Shown here: positions 1 through 7,878 of the stretch, in pieces | Numbering within the stretch: position 1 is the first letter of the stretch | Layout of the letters: every line of letters starts with the position of its first letter | From: Alphaproteobacteria bacterium | GTDB lineage: Bacteria; Pseudomonadota; Alphaproteobacteria; Sneathiellales; Sneathiellaceae | Reading direction: 5' to 3' | NCBI GenBank assembly: GCA_006226265.1 | Contig: SBHH01000193.1 | Span: forward strand, 1 to 12,429 | Length of the DNA stretch: 12,429 bases | Notes under the pieces: generated by a model | Seen by the model: only the letters and a program-made list of their open reading frames with translations | The model's database searches: none | What the model was told of the DNA's origin: nothing | Program-made: the position numbers and the translations under genes

Positions 1-77
1 TGATCCACCATGAAGAGGAGGCGGCTCGCGCTCGTCTCATACTGGGTTTCATATGCCGGGGTATCACTGTCATTCAT
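1..77 (-). CDS. Partial 5' end of a leftward gene, possibly N-formylglutamate amidohydrolase-like
   Basis: An ATG at 77-75 on the minus strand opens a frame that stays open to the window edge, about 25 codons. The peptide begins MNDSDTPAYETQY and reaches SRLLFMVD, where the next codon begins CA (His or Gln). N-formylglutamate amidohydrolase-family proteins commonly carry a hydrophobic strand followed by an Asp-His-Ala-Ser type motif near the N-terminus, and such genes occur near pyk in some alphaproteobacteria. The fit is therefore suggestive, but it rests on a handful of residues. The gene would be divergent from pyk across about 240 bp. No strong ribosome binding site is visible. It could instead be a chance frame or another family. 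Confidence 0.4.
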   Translation of the reverse strand, partial: MNDSDTPAYETQYETSASRLLFMVD

Positions 78-240
78 AGGATCTGCTTCGAATGTCTGGA
101 AACTTTATGCCGAAACGGCGGTCGGCCATCCGGCCTTTCTGCTCCGCCAGACTATAGAGAAAATCTCTTTTCAGGCAAGCGTCCTGCCCCATTCGCGCGG
201 TGAAAATCGGGAACCAGGACCGGAATTACGGAGATTGCCC

Positions 241-270
241 TTCACATCTTCGTCACATCGCGCGTAGTAT
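241..270 (+). promoter_or_regulatory. Candidate sigma70-type promoter for pyk
   Basis: TTCACA (241-246, 5/6 match to the -35 consensus) is followed after 18 bp by TAGTAT (265-270, 4/6 match to -10). Transcription would start near 277, leaving a leader of about 45 nt before the pyk start at 321. The rest of 78-320 shows only a small AGAGA-AAA-TCTCT hairpin (156-168) and no reading frame that looks real. Confidence 0.35.
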
Positions 271-320
271 ATTGAAATTGAAGGCTTCCCTTTGGAATTC
301 CGCCAGAAAGCAAGGATCTC

Positions 321-1742
321 ATGCGACGACTTCGCTGTACCAAAATTATCGCAACTCTGGGCCCCGCCAGCTCCGATCCCGACGTGATCGAGGCGCTGCA
401 CCGGGCGGGCGCGGATGTCTTCCGCCTCAATTTCAGCCATGGCGAGCATGCCGACCATCAAAGCCGGGTCGAGACGATCCGCGCGCTGGAGGAAAAGACC
501 GGCCGCCCCATCGGCATTCTCGCCGATCTGCAAGGGCCGAAAATCCGTCTCGGCACTTTTGAAGGAGGTGCGGCCATGCTGAAAAACGGCGCCCGCTTCC
601 GCCTTGATCTTGAGGAGGCGGCGGGCGATGAGACCCGTGTCTCCCTGCCTCATCCCCAAGTGCTGGAATCGCTGGAGGCAGGCTCCATCCTTCTCCTTGA
701 CGATGGCAAGCTGCAGCTTACCGTCGAGAAGGCGGGCAAGGATTTCGCCGATTGCAAGGTGACCGTCGGGGGGCGCATTTCCGATCGCAAGGGCGTCAAT
801 ATCCCGAACGCCGTGGTGCGGATGAGTCCTCTTACCGACAAGGACCGGCGCGATCTTGATTTTGCGCTCTCGCTTGGCGTGGACTGGGTCGCGCTTTCTT
901 TCGTTCAGCGGCCCGAGGATATCGCCGAGGTCAAGAAAATCGCCGCCGGGCGCGCCGCCGTCATGGCGAAGATCGAGAAGCCCGCGGCGGTCGAGGCTTT
1001 GGATGGCATTATCGAACTTGCCGATGCGGTCATGGTCGCGCGCGGCGATCTTGGCGTTGAAATGCCGATCCAGCGCGTTCCTTCCATCCAGAAGCATATC
1101 ATTGCTTGCGCGCGCGAGGCGGGCAAGCCGGTCGTCGTCGCGACGCAGATGCTGGAAAGCATGATTGCCGCACCGGTGCCGACCCGCGCGGAAGTGACCG
1201 ATGTCGCCAATGCCATCTATGACGGGACCGATGCCGTGATGTTGTCGGCGGAAAGCGCGGCGGGCAAATTCCCGATCGAGGCCGTTTCCATGATGAGCGA
1301 TATCGCCGAAGTCACCGAAAAGGACCCGGCCTACCGTAAGGCAATCGACGCCAAGCATGGCCATCTCGAGGCCACCACCGCCGATGCGATCAGCGCGGCG
1401 GCGGCGCAGGTTGCCCATACCATCGGCGCGGCCACCATTGTCACCTATACGACATCAGGCTCCACTGCCCTTCGGGCCGCGCGCGAACGGGGCGAGACGG
1501 CGGTTCTGGTGCTCACCCCCGTCCTGAAGACAGCCCGGACCCTCGCCCTTGTCTGGGGGCTGCATTGCGTTCATACGCGCGATGCGGAAAATTTCGCCGA
1601 TATGGTGAACAAGGCCTGCAAGATATCCTTTGCGGAGGGCTTCGCGCGGCCGGGCGAGCGGGTCGTCATCATGGCGGGCGTTCCCTTCGGCACGCCGGGT
1701 TCGACCAATATCCTCAGAATTGCCTGGGTCGGCGAACAGTAA
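321..1742 (+). CDS. pyk: Pyruvate kinase
   Basis: This 473-residue cytosolic enzyme transfers phosphate from phosphoenolpyruvate to ADP, giving pyruvate and ATP at the last step of glycolysis; 470-480 residues is normal for the bacterial family. Visible family landmarks are the N-terminal TKIIATLGP (7-15), FRLNFSH (34-40) with substrate and cation ligands, ADLQGPKIR (68-76), the B-domain insertion at about 75-170, the signature MAKIEKP (215-221) with the catalytic Lys217, ARGDLGVE (240-247), and TQMLESMI followed by PTRAEVTDVANAIYDGTDA (275-305). The C-terminal allosteric-type domain carries TTSGSTA (377-383). The start is supported by AAGGA at 312-316, 4 nt upstream of the ATG. The gene is complete and stands alone, divergent from the truncated left-edge frame and convergent with the TPR gene only 25 bp downstream. 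No clear terminator is seen in that gap. Confidence 0.97.
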   Translation: MRRLRCTKIIATLGPASSDPDVIEALHRAGADVFRLNFSHGEHADHQSRVETIRALEEKTGRPIGILADLQGPKIRLGTFEGGAAMLKNGARFRLDLEEAAGDETRVSLPHPQVLESLEAGSILLLDDGKLQLTVEKAGKDFADCKVTVGGRISDRKGVNIPNAVVRMSPLTDKDRRDLDFALSLGVDWVALSFVQRPEDIAEVKKIAAGRAAVMAKIEKPAAVEALDGIIELADAVMVARGDLGVEMPIQRVPSIQKHIIACAREAGKPVVVATQMLESMIAAPVPTRAEVTDVANAIYDGTDAVMLSAESAAGKFPIEAVSMMSDIAEVTEKDPAYRKAIDAKHGHLEATTADAISAAAAQVAHTIGAATIVTYTTSGSTALRAARERGETAVLVLTPVLKTARTLALVWGLHCVHTRDAENFADMVNKACKISFAEGFARPGERVVIMAGVPFGTPGSTNILRIAWVGEQ

Positions 1743-1767
1743 AAGAGAAGAAAGGCGCAAGCGCGAT

Positions 1768-2325
1768 TTAGATATTTTTCTTGTCGCGCTCCGTCTCCAG
1801 CATCTTCATATGCGTCTTCACCCCTTCCATATGGGGATTGATCGCAACGGCCTTCTCATAGGCGGAGATGGCATCTTCGGGCTGCTTCTGCAGCTCGTAA
1901 ATCTGGCCGAGGCCTGCAAGCGCACCGAAATGCCGGGGCTCCAGCTCCAGCGTATGACCGATATCCTCGATCGAACGATCAAACTCCCCCACAAGGAAGA
2001 GGACCGTCGCCCGCTTGTTCCAGGCTTCGGAAAATTCGGGGTCTATCTTGATCACGGTCGAGAAGAGCGCAATAGCCTTGTCAAACCGTCCCTCGCTCAT
2101 ATAGCGCATGCCCTGCAACATCATGAAATCGACCGTATCGCTGCCCGATGTCAGCCAGATTTTCCAGATACTGCCCTCAATCACCTTGGCATCCTGATCG
2201 CTTTTCACTTCGGCCAGCTGTGTGAAAAGGCCATCAAGGCGCGGATCATCCTGTCGCGCATGGGAGGGCTGCGCCAAAAAAAAGACGCCAAGAAAAAGGG
2301 ATATACCAATGATCTTTAAGCTCAT
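1768..2325 (-). CDS. Exported tetratricopeptide-repeat protein
   Basis: This 185-residue protein begins with a cleavable signal peptide: a Lys at position 4, a hydrophobic stretch at about 5-18, and a likely signal peptidase I site after Ser-His-Ala (about 23). It is therefore predicted to be periplasmic. About three TPR units follow at roughly 65-98, 99-132 and 133-166, with typical spacing such as EGRFDKAIALF, GEFDRSIEDIGHTLELEP and QPEDAISAYEKAVAINP. TPR arrays bind other proteins, but nothing here identifies the partner. AGGAAA lies directly before the ATG. The gene starts 45 bp after the glcF stop on the same strand with no terminator between them, so it may be read through from the glc operon. 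A functional link to glycolate oxidation is not established. Confidence 0.9.
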   Translation of the reverse strand: MSLKIIGISLFLGVFFLAQPSHARQDDPRLDGLFTQLAEVKSDQDAKVIEGSIWKIWLTSGSDTVDFMMLQGMRYMSEGRFDKAIALFSTVIKIDPEFSEAWNKRATVLFLVGEFDRSIEDIGHTLELEPRHFGALAGLGQIYELQKQPEDAISAYEKAVAINPHMEGVKTHMKMLETERDKKNI

Positions 2326-2370
2326 TTTCCTGATATAGGGGAGCGATCCGCGATTGGTATAGAAAAAAAT

Positions 2371-3714
2371 CTACACGCTTTCGTGAACCATATGCCCTGT
2401 CCCCTCCTTCGCGGCAAGGCGTCCTTCCAGCGTGGGAGGGATCGGCCCGCCGGTCGCCCAATCGAGCAGTTCCACCGTATGCACGACCGGCAGATCAAGT
2501 CCCGAGGCAATCTGCGTGATGCAGCCGATATTGCCCGCCGCGACGAGATCGGGCGCGGTTTTCCGGATATTGCCGACTTTCCGTTCCTTCAGCCGGGCGG
2601 AGAGTTCCGGCTGCAGGAGGTTATAGGTGCCCGCCGATCCGCAGCAGATATGCCCCTCCGGCACTTCCGCAACCTCGAAATCAAGGGCCTTCAGAAGCAC
2701 CTTCGGGGTTTCGCGGATACGCTGGCCATGCTGCAATGAGCAGGCGGAATGGTAGGCGACTTTGAGGGGCGGGATATTCATCGTCCGCTGCAAATCGAGC
2801 TTCTCGGCGAACTCGCTGATATCCATGGTAAGCCCCGCGATTTTTACAGCCTTTTCAGCAAGACCCGGTTCAGCGTTTCCGGCGAAGAGATTGCCATAGT
2901 CCTTCACCGTCGTGCCGCAGCCCGAGGTATTGATGAGGATCGCATCGAGGCCTTCCCCCTCCATCTCCGCCGCCCAGGCAAGGATATTCGTGCGGGCAAG
3001 TTTGAGGGCCGGTTCTTCCTGCCCCATATGAAGCGGCAGCGCGCCGCAGCAGCCCGCCTCGGGCGGGGTGATGACCTCAACACCGAAGCGGGTGAAAAGC
3101 CGGATGGTCGCGGCGTTGATCTCGGGATTGAGAACCTCCTGCGCGCAGCCGGTCATCAGCACAACGCGCATTTTGCGTTCCGAGGCGGCCTTATGCTGAC
3201 GCGTCTCGCTCAGTTTGGAAGGCGCAGGCAAATGCAGGGGCGCAAGTTCCAGCATCGCCCGGAGTCGCCCCCGGAAAAGTCCTTTCAGGGGCCGCGCGAG
3301 CCCTGCCGCCCGAAGCGCCAGGCGGAAGAGTTTCGGGCGCGGCAGGATGGCGCCGAGAACCGCGCGAAGCCCCCGGTCGAAGAGCGGGCGCTTGTAGGTT
3401 TCCTCGACATATTCGCGGCCATGCTCCACCAGATGCATGTAATCAACGCCGGACGGGCAAGTCGTCATGCAGGAGAGACAGGACAGGCAGCGGTCGAGAT
3501 GCTGAACGGTCGAGGCTTCCGCCGCCTTGCCGCTTTCCAGCATCTGCTGAATGAGATAAATGCGCCCGCGCGGGCTGTCGCGCTCATCGCCAAGCTCAAG
3601 ATAGGTCGGGCAGGTCGCGGTGCAGAAACCGCAATGAACGCATTTCCGCAAGATATCGTTGGACCGCGCCGTCTTCGGATCGGCAAGCTGGAGAAGCGAA
3701 AATTCCGTCTTCAT
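2371..3714 (-). CDS. glcF: Glycolate oxidase iron-sulfur subunit GlcF
   Basis: This 447-residue electron-transfer subunit of the GlcDEF complex passes electrons from glycolate oxidation on GlcD/GlcE towards the respiratory chain. Two ferredoxin-type CxxCxxCxxxCP motifs lie at Cys25/28/31/35 and Cys76/79/82/86, each able to hold a [4Fe-4S] cluster. Two CCG-type cysteine motifs follow, GCCGALP (221-227) and CCGSAGTY (357-364), the hallmark of GlcF/HdrB-like proteins. It is somewhat longer than E. coli GlcF (about 407 residues), mainly in the linker near 100-185 and at the C-terminal tail. The start is firm: GGGAGGGG sits just upstream and the ATG overlaps the glcE stop as ATGA (4 bp), implying translational coupling. 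Confidence 0.96.
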   Translation of the reverse strand: MKTEFSLLQLADPKTARSNDILRKCVHCGFCTATCPTYLELGDERDSPRGRIYLIQQMLESGKAAEASTVQHLDRCLSCLSCMTTCPSGVDYMHLVEHGREYVEETYKRPLFDRGLRAVLGAILPRPKLFRLALRAAGLARPLKGLFRGRLRAMLELAPLHLPAPSKLSETRQHKAASERKMRVVLMTGCAQEVLNPEINAATIRLFTRFGVEVITPPEAGCCGALPLHMGQEEPALKLARTNILAWAAEMEGEGLDAILINTSGCGTTVKDYGNLFAGNAEPGLAEKAVKIAGLTMDISEFAEKLDLQRTMNIPPLKVAYHSACSLQHGQRIRETPKVLLKALDFEVAEVPEGHICCGSAGTYNLLQPELSARLKERKVGNIRKTAPDLVAAGNIGCITQIASGLDLPVVHTVELLDWATGGPIPPTLEGRLAAKEGTGHMVHESV

Positions 3715-4952
3715 GCGTCCCCTCCCGCGCCTCTGGCGTCGAGCGGATACATCCGTCCGGGGTTGAGGATATGTTCCGGATCGAAGGCGTTCTTGATCCG
3801 CACATTCAGCTTTTCGATTGGCAATGCTTGCGGCTGGAACGGTGCGATGCGGCGGCGCAATTCTTCCGCCCCCCGGATCAGCGTCGCATGGCCCGCGCCC
3901 GCCAGGCTCGCGCGGACAATCGCCGCGCCGCCATCGTCCGGCGCGTCCGTCATTTCAAGCCAGATAAGCCCGCCGCCCCAGTCAAGATACATGCGTGCGG
4001 GTGTTTTCTCCGTAATCGCCATCACAACCGCCGCGGCATTGGCGGGCGGCAGCGATAGCTTCCAGACCGGCTTTTCACTTCCCACGAAAGGGGAAACATC
4101 CCCGACAAACCGCCAGAAGGCATCGCTGTTCTCCTGATCCAGTTCTTCCACCTCGCCCTTTGCACCAAGAAGAATGCGGATCTCCTCGGTCCGGAAAGAA
4201 GCGGAGGGGCCGGGCCCCTCGATCTTCATCGCCAGCACCGGTTTGCCGCTCTCGCAGACCTGGTTGATGCTCAACCGGGCCGCGACATCGGCCGGCAGAT
4301 ACGCGGCGGCGGACACGTCATGGACTGAGGACAGCCCGTCCCGCATCAGGGCGACGGCATCCTGAAGCATCGCTCCATAAAGAAGGACGGTGCGAATTTT
4401 TTCCGGCGCCGGCAGTACCTTGAAGGTAACGGTCGACGCAATAGCGAGAGTGCCGTAGCTGCCCGCAACCAGCTTGCAAAGATCATATCCGGTGACATTT
4501 TTCATCACGCGGCTGCCGGTCTGGAAAGCCTGCCCGCGTCCTGTAAAACCGGTGACACCCAAAAGATGATCGCGCGCGCTGCCCGCCTTGACCCGGCGCG
4601 CACCGGAAAGGTTGCAGGAAAAAGTCCCGCCAAGGGTGGCAAGCCCCGCCGCCCCGCCCAGGAGCGGGCCATAGTCCGGCGGATCGAAGGCAAGCATCTG
4701 GTGGTTCTCGGCCAATGTTTTCCGGATATCGACAAGTTTTGTGCCCGCCTTTGCGCGCATAACCAGTTCCGCCGGCTCATACAGGGTCACGCCCGAAAGG
4801 CCGGACAGATCGAGATGGGCGTCGGCTTCGACCGGCCGGCCAAGCGGAGTCTTCGATCCACTCCCCTGAAGCGAGAGGGTCTTTTGCCCTGCAAGCGCCC
4901 AGTCGAGCATATCCTGAAGCTGCTGTTCTTCGGTGATGGTAACGTTCTGCAT
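3711..4952 (-). CDS. glcE: Glycolate oxidase FAD-binding subunit GlcE
   Basis: This 413-residue second flavin-binding subunit of glycolate oxidase is paralogous to GlcD but shorter. An FAD_binding_4 (PCMH-type) domain covers about 1-180. It includes LQGSGSKTPLGRP (28-40), FDPPDYGP (89-96), LLGGAAGLATLGGTFSCNLSG (97-117, the glycine-rich FAD loop) and RVMKNVTGYDLCKLVAGSYGT (148-168), which is characteristic of GlcE. The C-terminus has the NPGRMYP motif (about 399-405) shared by this flavoprotein family. The gene begins only 6 bp after the glcD stop and overlaps glcF by 4 bp, so glcDEF is one compact operon. Its length is slightly above the 350-residue E. coli protein but within the range of alphaproteobacterial homologues. 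Confidence 0.95.
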   Translation of the reverse strand: MQNVTITEEQQLQDMLDWALAGQKTLSLQGSGSKTPLGRPVEADAHLDLSGLSGVTLYEPAELVMRAKAGTKLVDIRKTLAENHQMLAFDPPDYGPLLGGAAGLATLGGTFSCNLSGARRVKAGSARDHLLGVTGFTGRGQAFQTGSRVMKNVTGYDLCKLVAGSYGTLAIASTVTFKVLPAPEKIRTVLLYGAMLQDAVALMRDGLSSVHDVSAAAYLPADVAARLSINQVCESGKPVLAMKIEGPGPSASFRTEEIRILLGAKGEVEELDQENSDAFWRFVGDVSPFVGSEKPVWKLSLPPANAAAVVMAITEKTPARMYLDWGGGLIWLEMTDAPDDGGAAIVRASLAGAGHATLIRGAEELRRRIAPFQPQALPIEKLNVRIKNAFDPEHILNPGRMYPLDARGAGGDA

Positions 4953-4958
4953 CCGGCG

Positions 4959-6449
4959 TCAAAACCTCGGAATATCGGGGAAGGGCAATTCGCCGTTATG
5001 GACATGCATCTGGCCAAGCTCGGCGCAGCGATGCAGGATCGGAAAGACCTTGCCGGGATTGAGCCGCCCGTCCGGATCGAAGGCGCATTTGAGCCGCTGC
5101 TGCTGCTTCAGATCATCCTCGGAGAACATTTCCCCCATGAGATCGCGTTTCTCAATGCCGACGCCATGCTCGCCGGTCAGTACGCCGCCGACCTCGACGC
5201 AGAGTTTGAGGATATCCGCGCCAAAGGCCTCGCATTTTTCAAGCTCCCCCGGATTGTTCGCATCGAACAGGATGAGAGGATGAAGATTGCCATCGCCTGC
5301 ATGAAAGACATTGGCGACGCGAAGGCCATACTGCTTGGAAAGCTCGCTCATCCGGGCGAGGACTTTCGGGAGTGCACCGCGCGGGATGGTCCCGTCCATG
5401 CACATATAGTCGGGCGAGATGCGCCCGACCGCTGGGAAGGCTGCTTTCCGCCCCGCCCAAAAGATCATCCGCTCCTGTTCAGACGCGCTGGTTCGCGAGA
5501 CAACGGCGCCGCATTCTTCGGCGATCCGGTCAATCTTCGCCTGATAATGAGCGATCTCGACTTCCGGGCCATCGAGCTCGACAATCAGCAAAGCTTCAAC
5601 ATCAAGCGGATAACCCGCATGGCAAAATTCCTCCGCCGCCTGAATGGCATAGCGATCCATCATCTCCATGCCCGCCGGGATGATGCCTGCGGCAATGATT
5701 TTGCCGACGCAATCGCCCGCCTGCTCGCTTGACGGAAAACCGATCAGTTGCGCGGAAACATGCTCGGGACTCCTAAGGATGCGCACCGTCACCTCGGTAA
5801 TGACGCCAAGCAGGCCTTCGGAGCCCGTAATGACGCCTAAGAGATCATAGCCTTCCGCATCGAGATGCTTGCCACCCAGGCGAATAACCTCGCCCTCCAT
5901 CGTGACCATCTCGACGCCCAGGACATTATGGGTGGTGAGGCCGTATTTCAGGCAATGCACGCCGCCTGAATTTTCCGCGACATTGCCGCCGATGGTGCAG
6001 GCGATCTGGCTGGAGGGGTCCGGCGCGTAATAGAAACCATCCGCCTTCACCGCATCGGTAATCGCAAGGTTGGTGACGCCGGGCTGGGTCACGACGCAGC
6101 GGTTGTCATAGTCGATTTCAAGGATTTTATTGAATTTGCCAAGGCCGAGGAGGACGCCATCGGCGAGCGGCAAAGCGCCGCCCGAAAGCGACGTACCCGC
6201 ACCGCGCGGCACGACATTCACGCCTTCCGACGCGCAAAGTTTCAGAATTTCAGAGATTTCCCCGACCGTCGAGGGGAGGACCGCGATCATGGGGAGCTGG
6301 CGATAGGCGCTTAAAGCATCGCATTCAAACGCCCGGAGCGCGGCCTCGTCATCGATGACGGCCGCAGGATCGGCCAGAATGTGGCGAAGTGCCGCGACCA
6401 GCTTGCCGCGCTTTCGGATCACATCTTCATTGGGCTTTGGCATCTGCAT
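4959..6449 (-). CDS. glcD: Glycolate oxidase catalytic FAD subunit GlcD
   Basis: This 496-residue catalytic flavoprotein subunit (E. coli GlcD is 499) oxidises glycolate, and often D-lactate, to glyoxylate. Its N-terminal FAD_binding_4 domain contains PRGAGTSLSGG (81-91), PDPSSQIACTIGGNVAENSGG (144-164), the KYGLTTHNVLG segment (168-178) and a GSEGLLGVITEVT block (209-221). The C-terminal FAD-oxidase_C domain carries FHAGDGNLHP (382-391), GEHGVG (426-431) and NPGKVFP (464-470), which supply conserved substrate and flavin contacts. The first ATG is preferred because GGGAGGA lies about 10 nt upstream; a second in-frame ATG is two codons in. It is the first gene of glcDEF. No glcC-type regulator or phosphoglycolate phosphatase lies beside it, and no convincing promoter is seen in the 73 bp up to the rpmJ terminator. 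Confidence 0.97.
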   Translation of the reverse strand: MQMPKPNEDVIRKRGKLVAALRHILADPAAVIDDEAALRAFECDALSAYRQLPMIAVLPSTVGEISEILKLCASEGVNVVPRGAGTSLSGGALPLADGVLLGLGKFNKILEIDYDNRCVVTQPGVTNLAITDAVKADGFYYAPDPSSQIACTIGGNVAENSGGVHCLKYGLTTHNVLGVEMVTMEGEVIRLGGKHLDAEGYDLLGVITGSEGLLGVITEVTVRILRSPEHVSAQLIGFPSSEQAGDCVGKIIAAGIIPAGMEMMDRYAIQAAEEFCHAGYPLDVEALLIVELDGPEVEIAHYQAKIDRIAEECGAVVSRTSASEQERMIFWAGRKAAFPAVGRISPDYMCMDGTIPRGALPKVLARMSELSKQYGLRVANVFHAGDGNLHPLILFDANNPGELEKCEAFGADILKLCVEVGGVLTGEHGVGIEKRDLMGEMFSEDDLKQQQRLKCAFDPDGRLNPGKVFPILHRCAELGQMHVHNGELPFPDIPRF

Positions 6450-6522
6450 GGGCGGCCAGTCCTCCCTAGGGGCATTTTTATTATGCCACAGACATAGGGC
6501 CCAATACGCCTTGGAAGCAAAT

Positions 6523-6559
6523 AAAAAAACCGCAACCGCCGGAGCGGTACGGTTTTTTT
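6523..6559 (-). terminator. Intrinsic terminator of rpmJ, symmetrical and possibly bidirectional
   Basis: A long hairpin has inner arms ACCGC (6535-6539) and GCGGT (6544-6548) around a CGGA loop. Outer arms AAAAAAACCG (6523-6532) and CGGTTTTTTT (6550-6559) extend it past a small internal bulge. Read leftward, the stem is followed by a run of seven T, as expected of a Rho-independent terminator 34 bp past the rpmJ stop. The structure also ends in seven T when read rightward, so it could stop transcription from both sides. It separates rpmJ from the glc operon. Confidence 0.85.
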
Positions 6560-6592
6560 CGCATTACAGAAACCGGAATGCCGGACTAAAGG

Positions 6593-6718
6593 TCAGCCCT
6601 GGCGCGCCTTGAAACGGCGGTTGGTTTTGTTAATGACGTAAACACGGCCCTTGCGGCGCACCACGCGGCAATCGCGATGGCGCTTCTTCGCGGATTTGAG
6701 CGAGTTCAAGACTTTCAT
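6593..6718 (-). CDS. rpmJ: 50S ribosomal protein L36, zinc-ligand-free form
   Basis: This 41-residue basic protein of the large ribosomal subunit reads [20 protein letters not shown], then continues with [21 protein letters not shown] to a TGA at 6593-6595. The core [21 protein letters not shown] matches the alphaproteobacterial L36. It lacks the Cys-Cys-Cys-His zinc ribbon of the 37-38 residue form. One Cys (residue 17) remains and cannot form the ribbon alone. The gene has its own promoter at 6757-6785 and a terminator at 6523-6559, so it is probably monocistronic. It is not in the spc ribosomal operon, which is usual for this group. Confidence 0.95.
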   Translation of the reverse strand: MKVLNSLKSAKKRHRDCRVVRRKGRVYVINKTNRRFKARQG

Positions 6719-6756
6719 TGTCCAGATCCTAACTAGCTAATTCATTTGAAGGCCGG

Positions 6757-6785
6757 AACATAGTGGGACCGGCCGTCCCTGTCAA
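6757..6785 (-). promoter_or_regulatory. Sigma70-type promoter of rpmJ
   Basis: Read leftward, a perfect TTGACA (6785-6780) is followed by exactly 17 bp and then TATGTT (6762-6757), a 4/6 match to TATAAT. Transcription would begin about 7 bp further left, giving a leader of about 30 nt to the ATG at 6718. The 17-bp spacer holds a 5-bp inverted repeat, GGGAC and GTCCC flanking CGGCC, which might be an operator or chance. A second short inverted repeat, GCCGA and TCGGC (6787-6798), lies just upstream of the -35. Confidence 0.7.
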
Positions 6786-6839
6786 TGCCGAAATCGGCTC
6801 TTTTAAAGAAGAAATTCAGGATTTTACGGCTCCGCCCGG

Positions 6840-7790
6840 TCAGATGATTTCCGACGGCACACGAGCATAAATCCGGAAGACTTTCAAGTGACCATCCTCC
6901 ATCAGCTTGATGCGGCGCATCCACATTTCCCCCTCTTTCAGGATCCATTCGTGCAAATGGCCGCTTTTCTCACCATCGCTGGTGCGCTTGGCATAATCGG
7001 CAAAGGCGCGGAGCACATTGGCCTTGTAGGTTTCGCTGACATTCTCGGCGATACTCACCTCAAATCCGGCGCTTGAGAGAAGCTTGCGGATCGCCTGCAC
7101 GTCGAGAAGATACGGCAGGCGCGGCTCACTGTTTCGCCAGGCGGCGAGTTCCGGCGCATCCACGGGCGTGCCTTCCAGCATGAAATCCGACATCATGAAC
7201 TGCCCGGTCGGTTTCAGCATCCGGCGGATCGCCTGAAAACATTTTTCCTTGTTCTGCACGCAGAAAAGTGCTTCCGACGCATAGACGATATCGGCGGATC
7301 TCTCCTTGGGGTCAAAATTATCGAAATCGCAAGTCATGAAATTAACCTTGCGATTGAGTCCCGCCATGACAGTCATTTCAGTCGCCGCATCGAGGAGCTG
7401 GAGATCCTCCTCATAACCGGTGACATAGGCGTTATATGTCTCGGAGGTCCAGCGCGCAAAACCGCCTAGACCGCTGCCAAGTTCGGTAATCGACAGTTTC
7501 TTGTTGATACCGAGCGGACGGGTCAGCTTGGTCTTCGTGTCGTCCGGAATCGAGCGGACCATCCCTTCGCCAAACAGGGTCACAACGGACTTCTGGCGGC
7601 TGATGCTCCATCCCTTGACGGTCGGCGGGCCTTCTTCCGGTGCCGGTACATAGTCCCGGCTATCATCCACGGCAATCGCAGCCGCCTTTTCCTTTTCAAG
7701 CTCGTAGCCGTCCCACCAGGCTTTCAGGCGTTTCTTGAACAGACCTTTCTTTTCCGCCGGCGCTTCAAGATTTTCGTCTTCGCTGCCCAT
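6840..7790 (-). CDS. Class I SAM-dependent methyltransferase
   Basis: This 316-residue, apparently cytosolic protein has a Rossmann-like methyltransferase domain at about 95-210. ELGSGLGG (103-110) is motif I, the SAM-binding loop. GYEED (125-129) supplies the acidic residue of motif II, CDFDNFD (154-160) fits the next strand and loop, DIVYASEALFCV (167-178) is motif IV, and MLKPTGQFMMSDFML (191-205) is motif V/VI. This is the UbiE/Methyltransf_11 type. A charged N-terminal extension includes KKRLKAWWDGYELEKEKA (about 19-36), and a C-terminal region of about 100 residues follows the fold. The substrate cannot be read from the sequence: lipid, quinone, small-molecule or protein targets are all possible. 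It diverges from the marR-DUF2000 pair across 284 bp of AT-rich DNA and lies 121 bp upstream of rpmJ, with no obvious terminator. Confidence 0.85.
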   Translation of the reverse strand: MGSEDENLEAPAEKKGLFKKRLKAWWDGYELEKEKAAAIAVDDSRDYVPAPEEGPPTVKGWSISRQKSVVTLFGEGMVRSIPDDTKTKLTRPLGINKKLSITELGSGLGGFARWTSETYNAYVTGYEEDLQLLDAATEMTVMAGLNRKVNFMTCDFDNFDPKERSADIVYASEALFCVQNKEKCFQAIRRMLKPTGQFMMSDFMLEGTPVDAPELAAWRNSEPRLPYLLDVQAIRKLLSSAGFEVSIAENVSETYKANVLRAFADYAKRTSDGEKSGHLHEWILKEGEMWMRRIKLMEDGHLKVFRIYARVPSEII

Positions 7791-7859
7791 TAAAATGTGC
7801 TCACTTCAATTACTTAATAAAATCAGTCTCCGGAGCCAACAATGGCGCCCCATCCTGAT

Positions 7860-7878
7860 ATTGTATTTTATACACAAT
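7860..7878. promoter_or_regulatory. Imperfect inverted repeat upstream of the methyltransferase, possible secondary operator
   Basis: ATTGT (7860-7864) and ACAAT (7874-7878) are inverted arms around a 9-bp AT-rich spacer. The element shares TTGTAT and TATACA with the stronger inverted repeat at 8041-8073. It lies about 70 bp upstream of the methyltransferase start and might be a second, weaker site for the same regulator. Short AT-rich repeats arise easily by chance, so this is tentative. Confidence 0.22.

Noticed and set aside
171..1418. Long open frame of 415 codons on the minus strand across pyk
   Set aside because: It lies antisense to a certain pyruvate kinase gene and arises from GC-biased codons. 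Its translation is Arg/His/Asp-rich with no recognisable domain.
1759..1790. AGCGCGA / TCGCGCT stem at the convergent ends of pyk and the TPR gene as a terminator
   Set aside because: The 7-bp arms are far apart, one arm is inside the TPR coding sequence, and no T-tract follows the stem.
2749..5732. Long plus-strand frames (2749-4137 and 4566-5732) across glcF, glcE and glcD
   Set aside because: They are antisense to the well-supported glc genes and show no domain or ribosome binding site.
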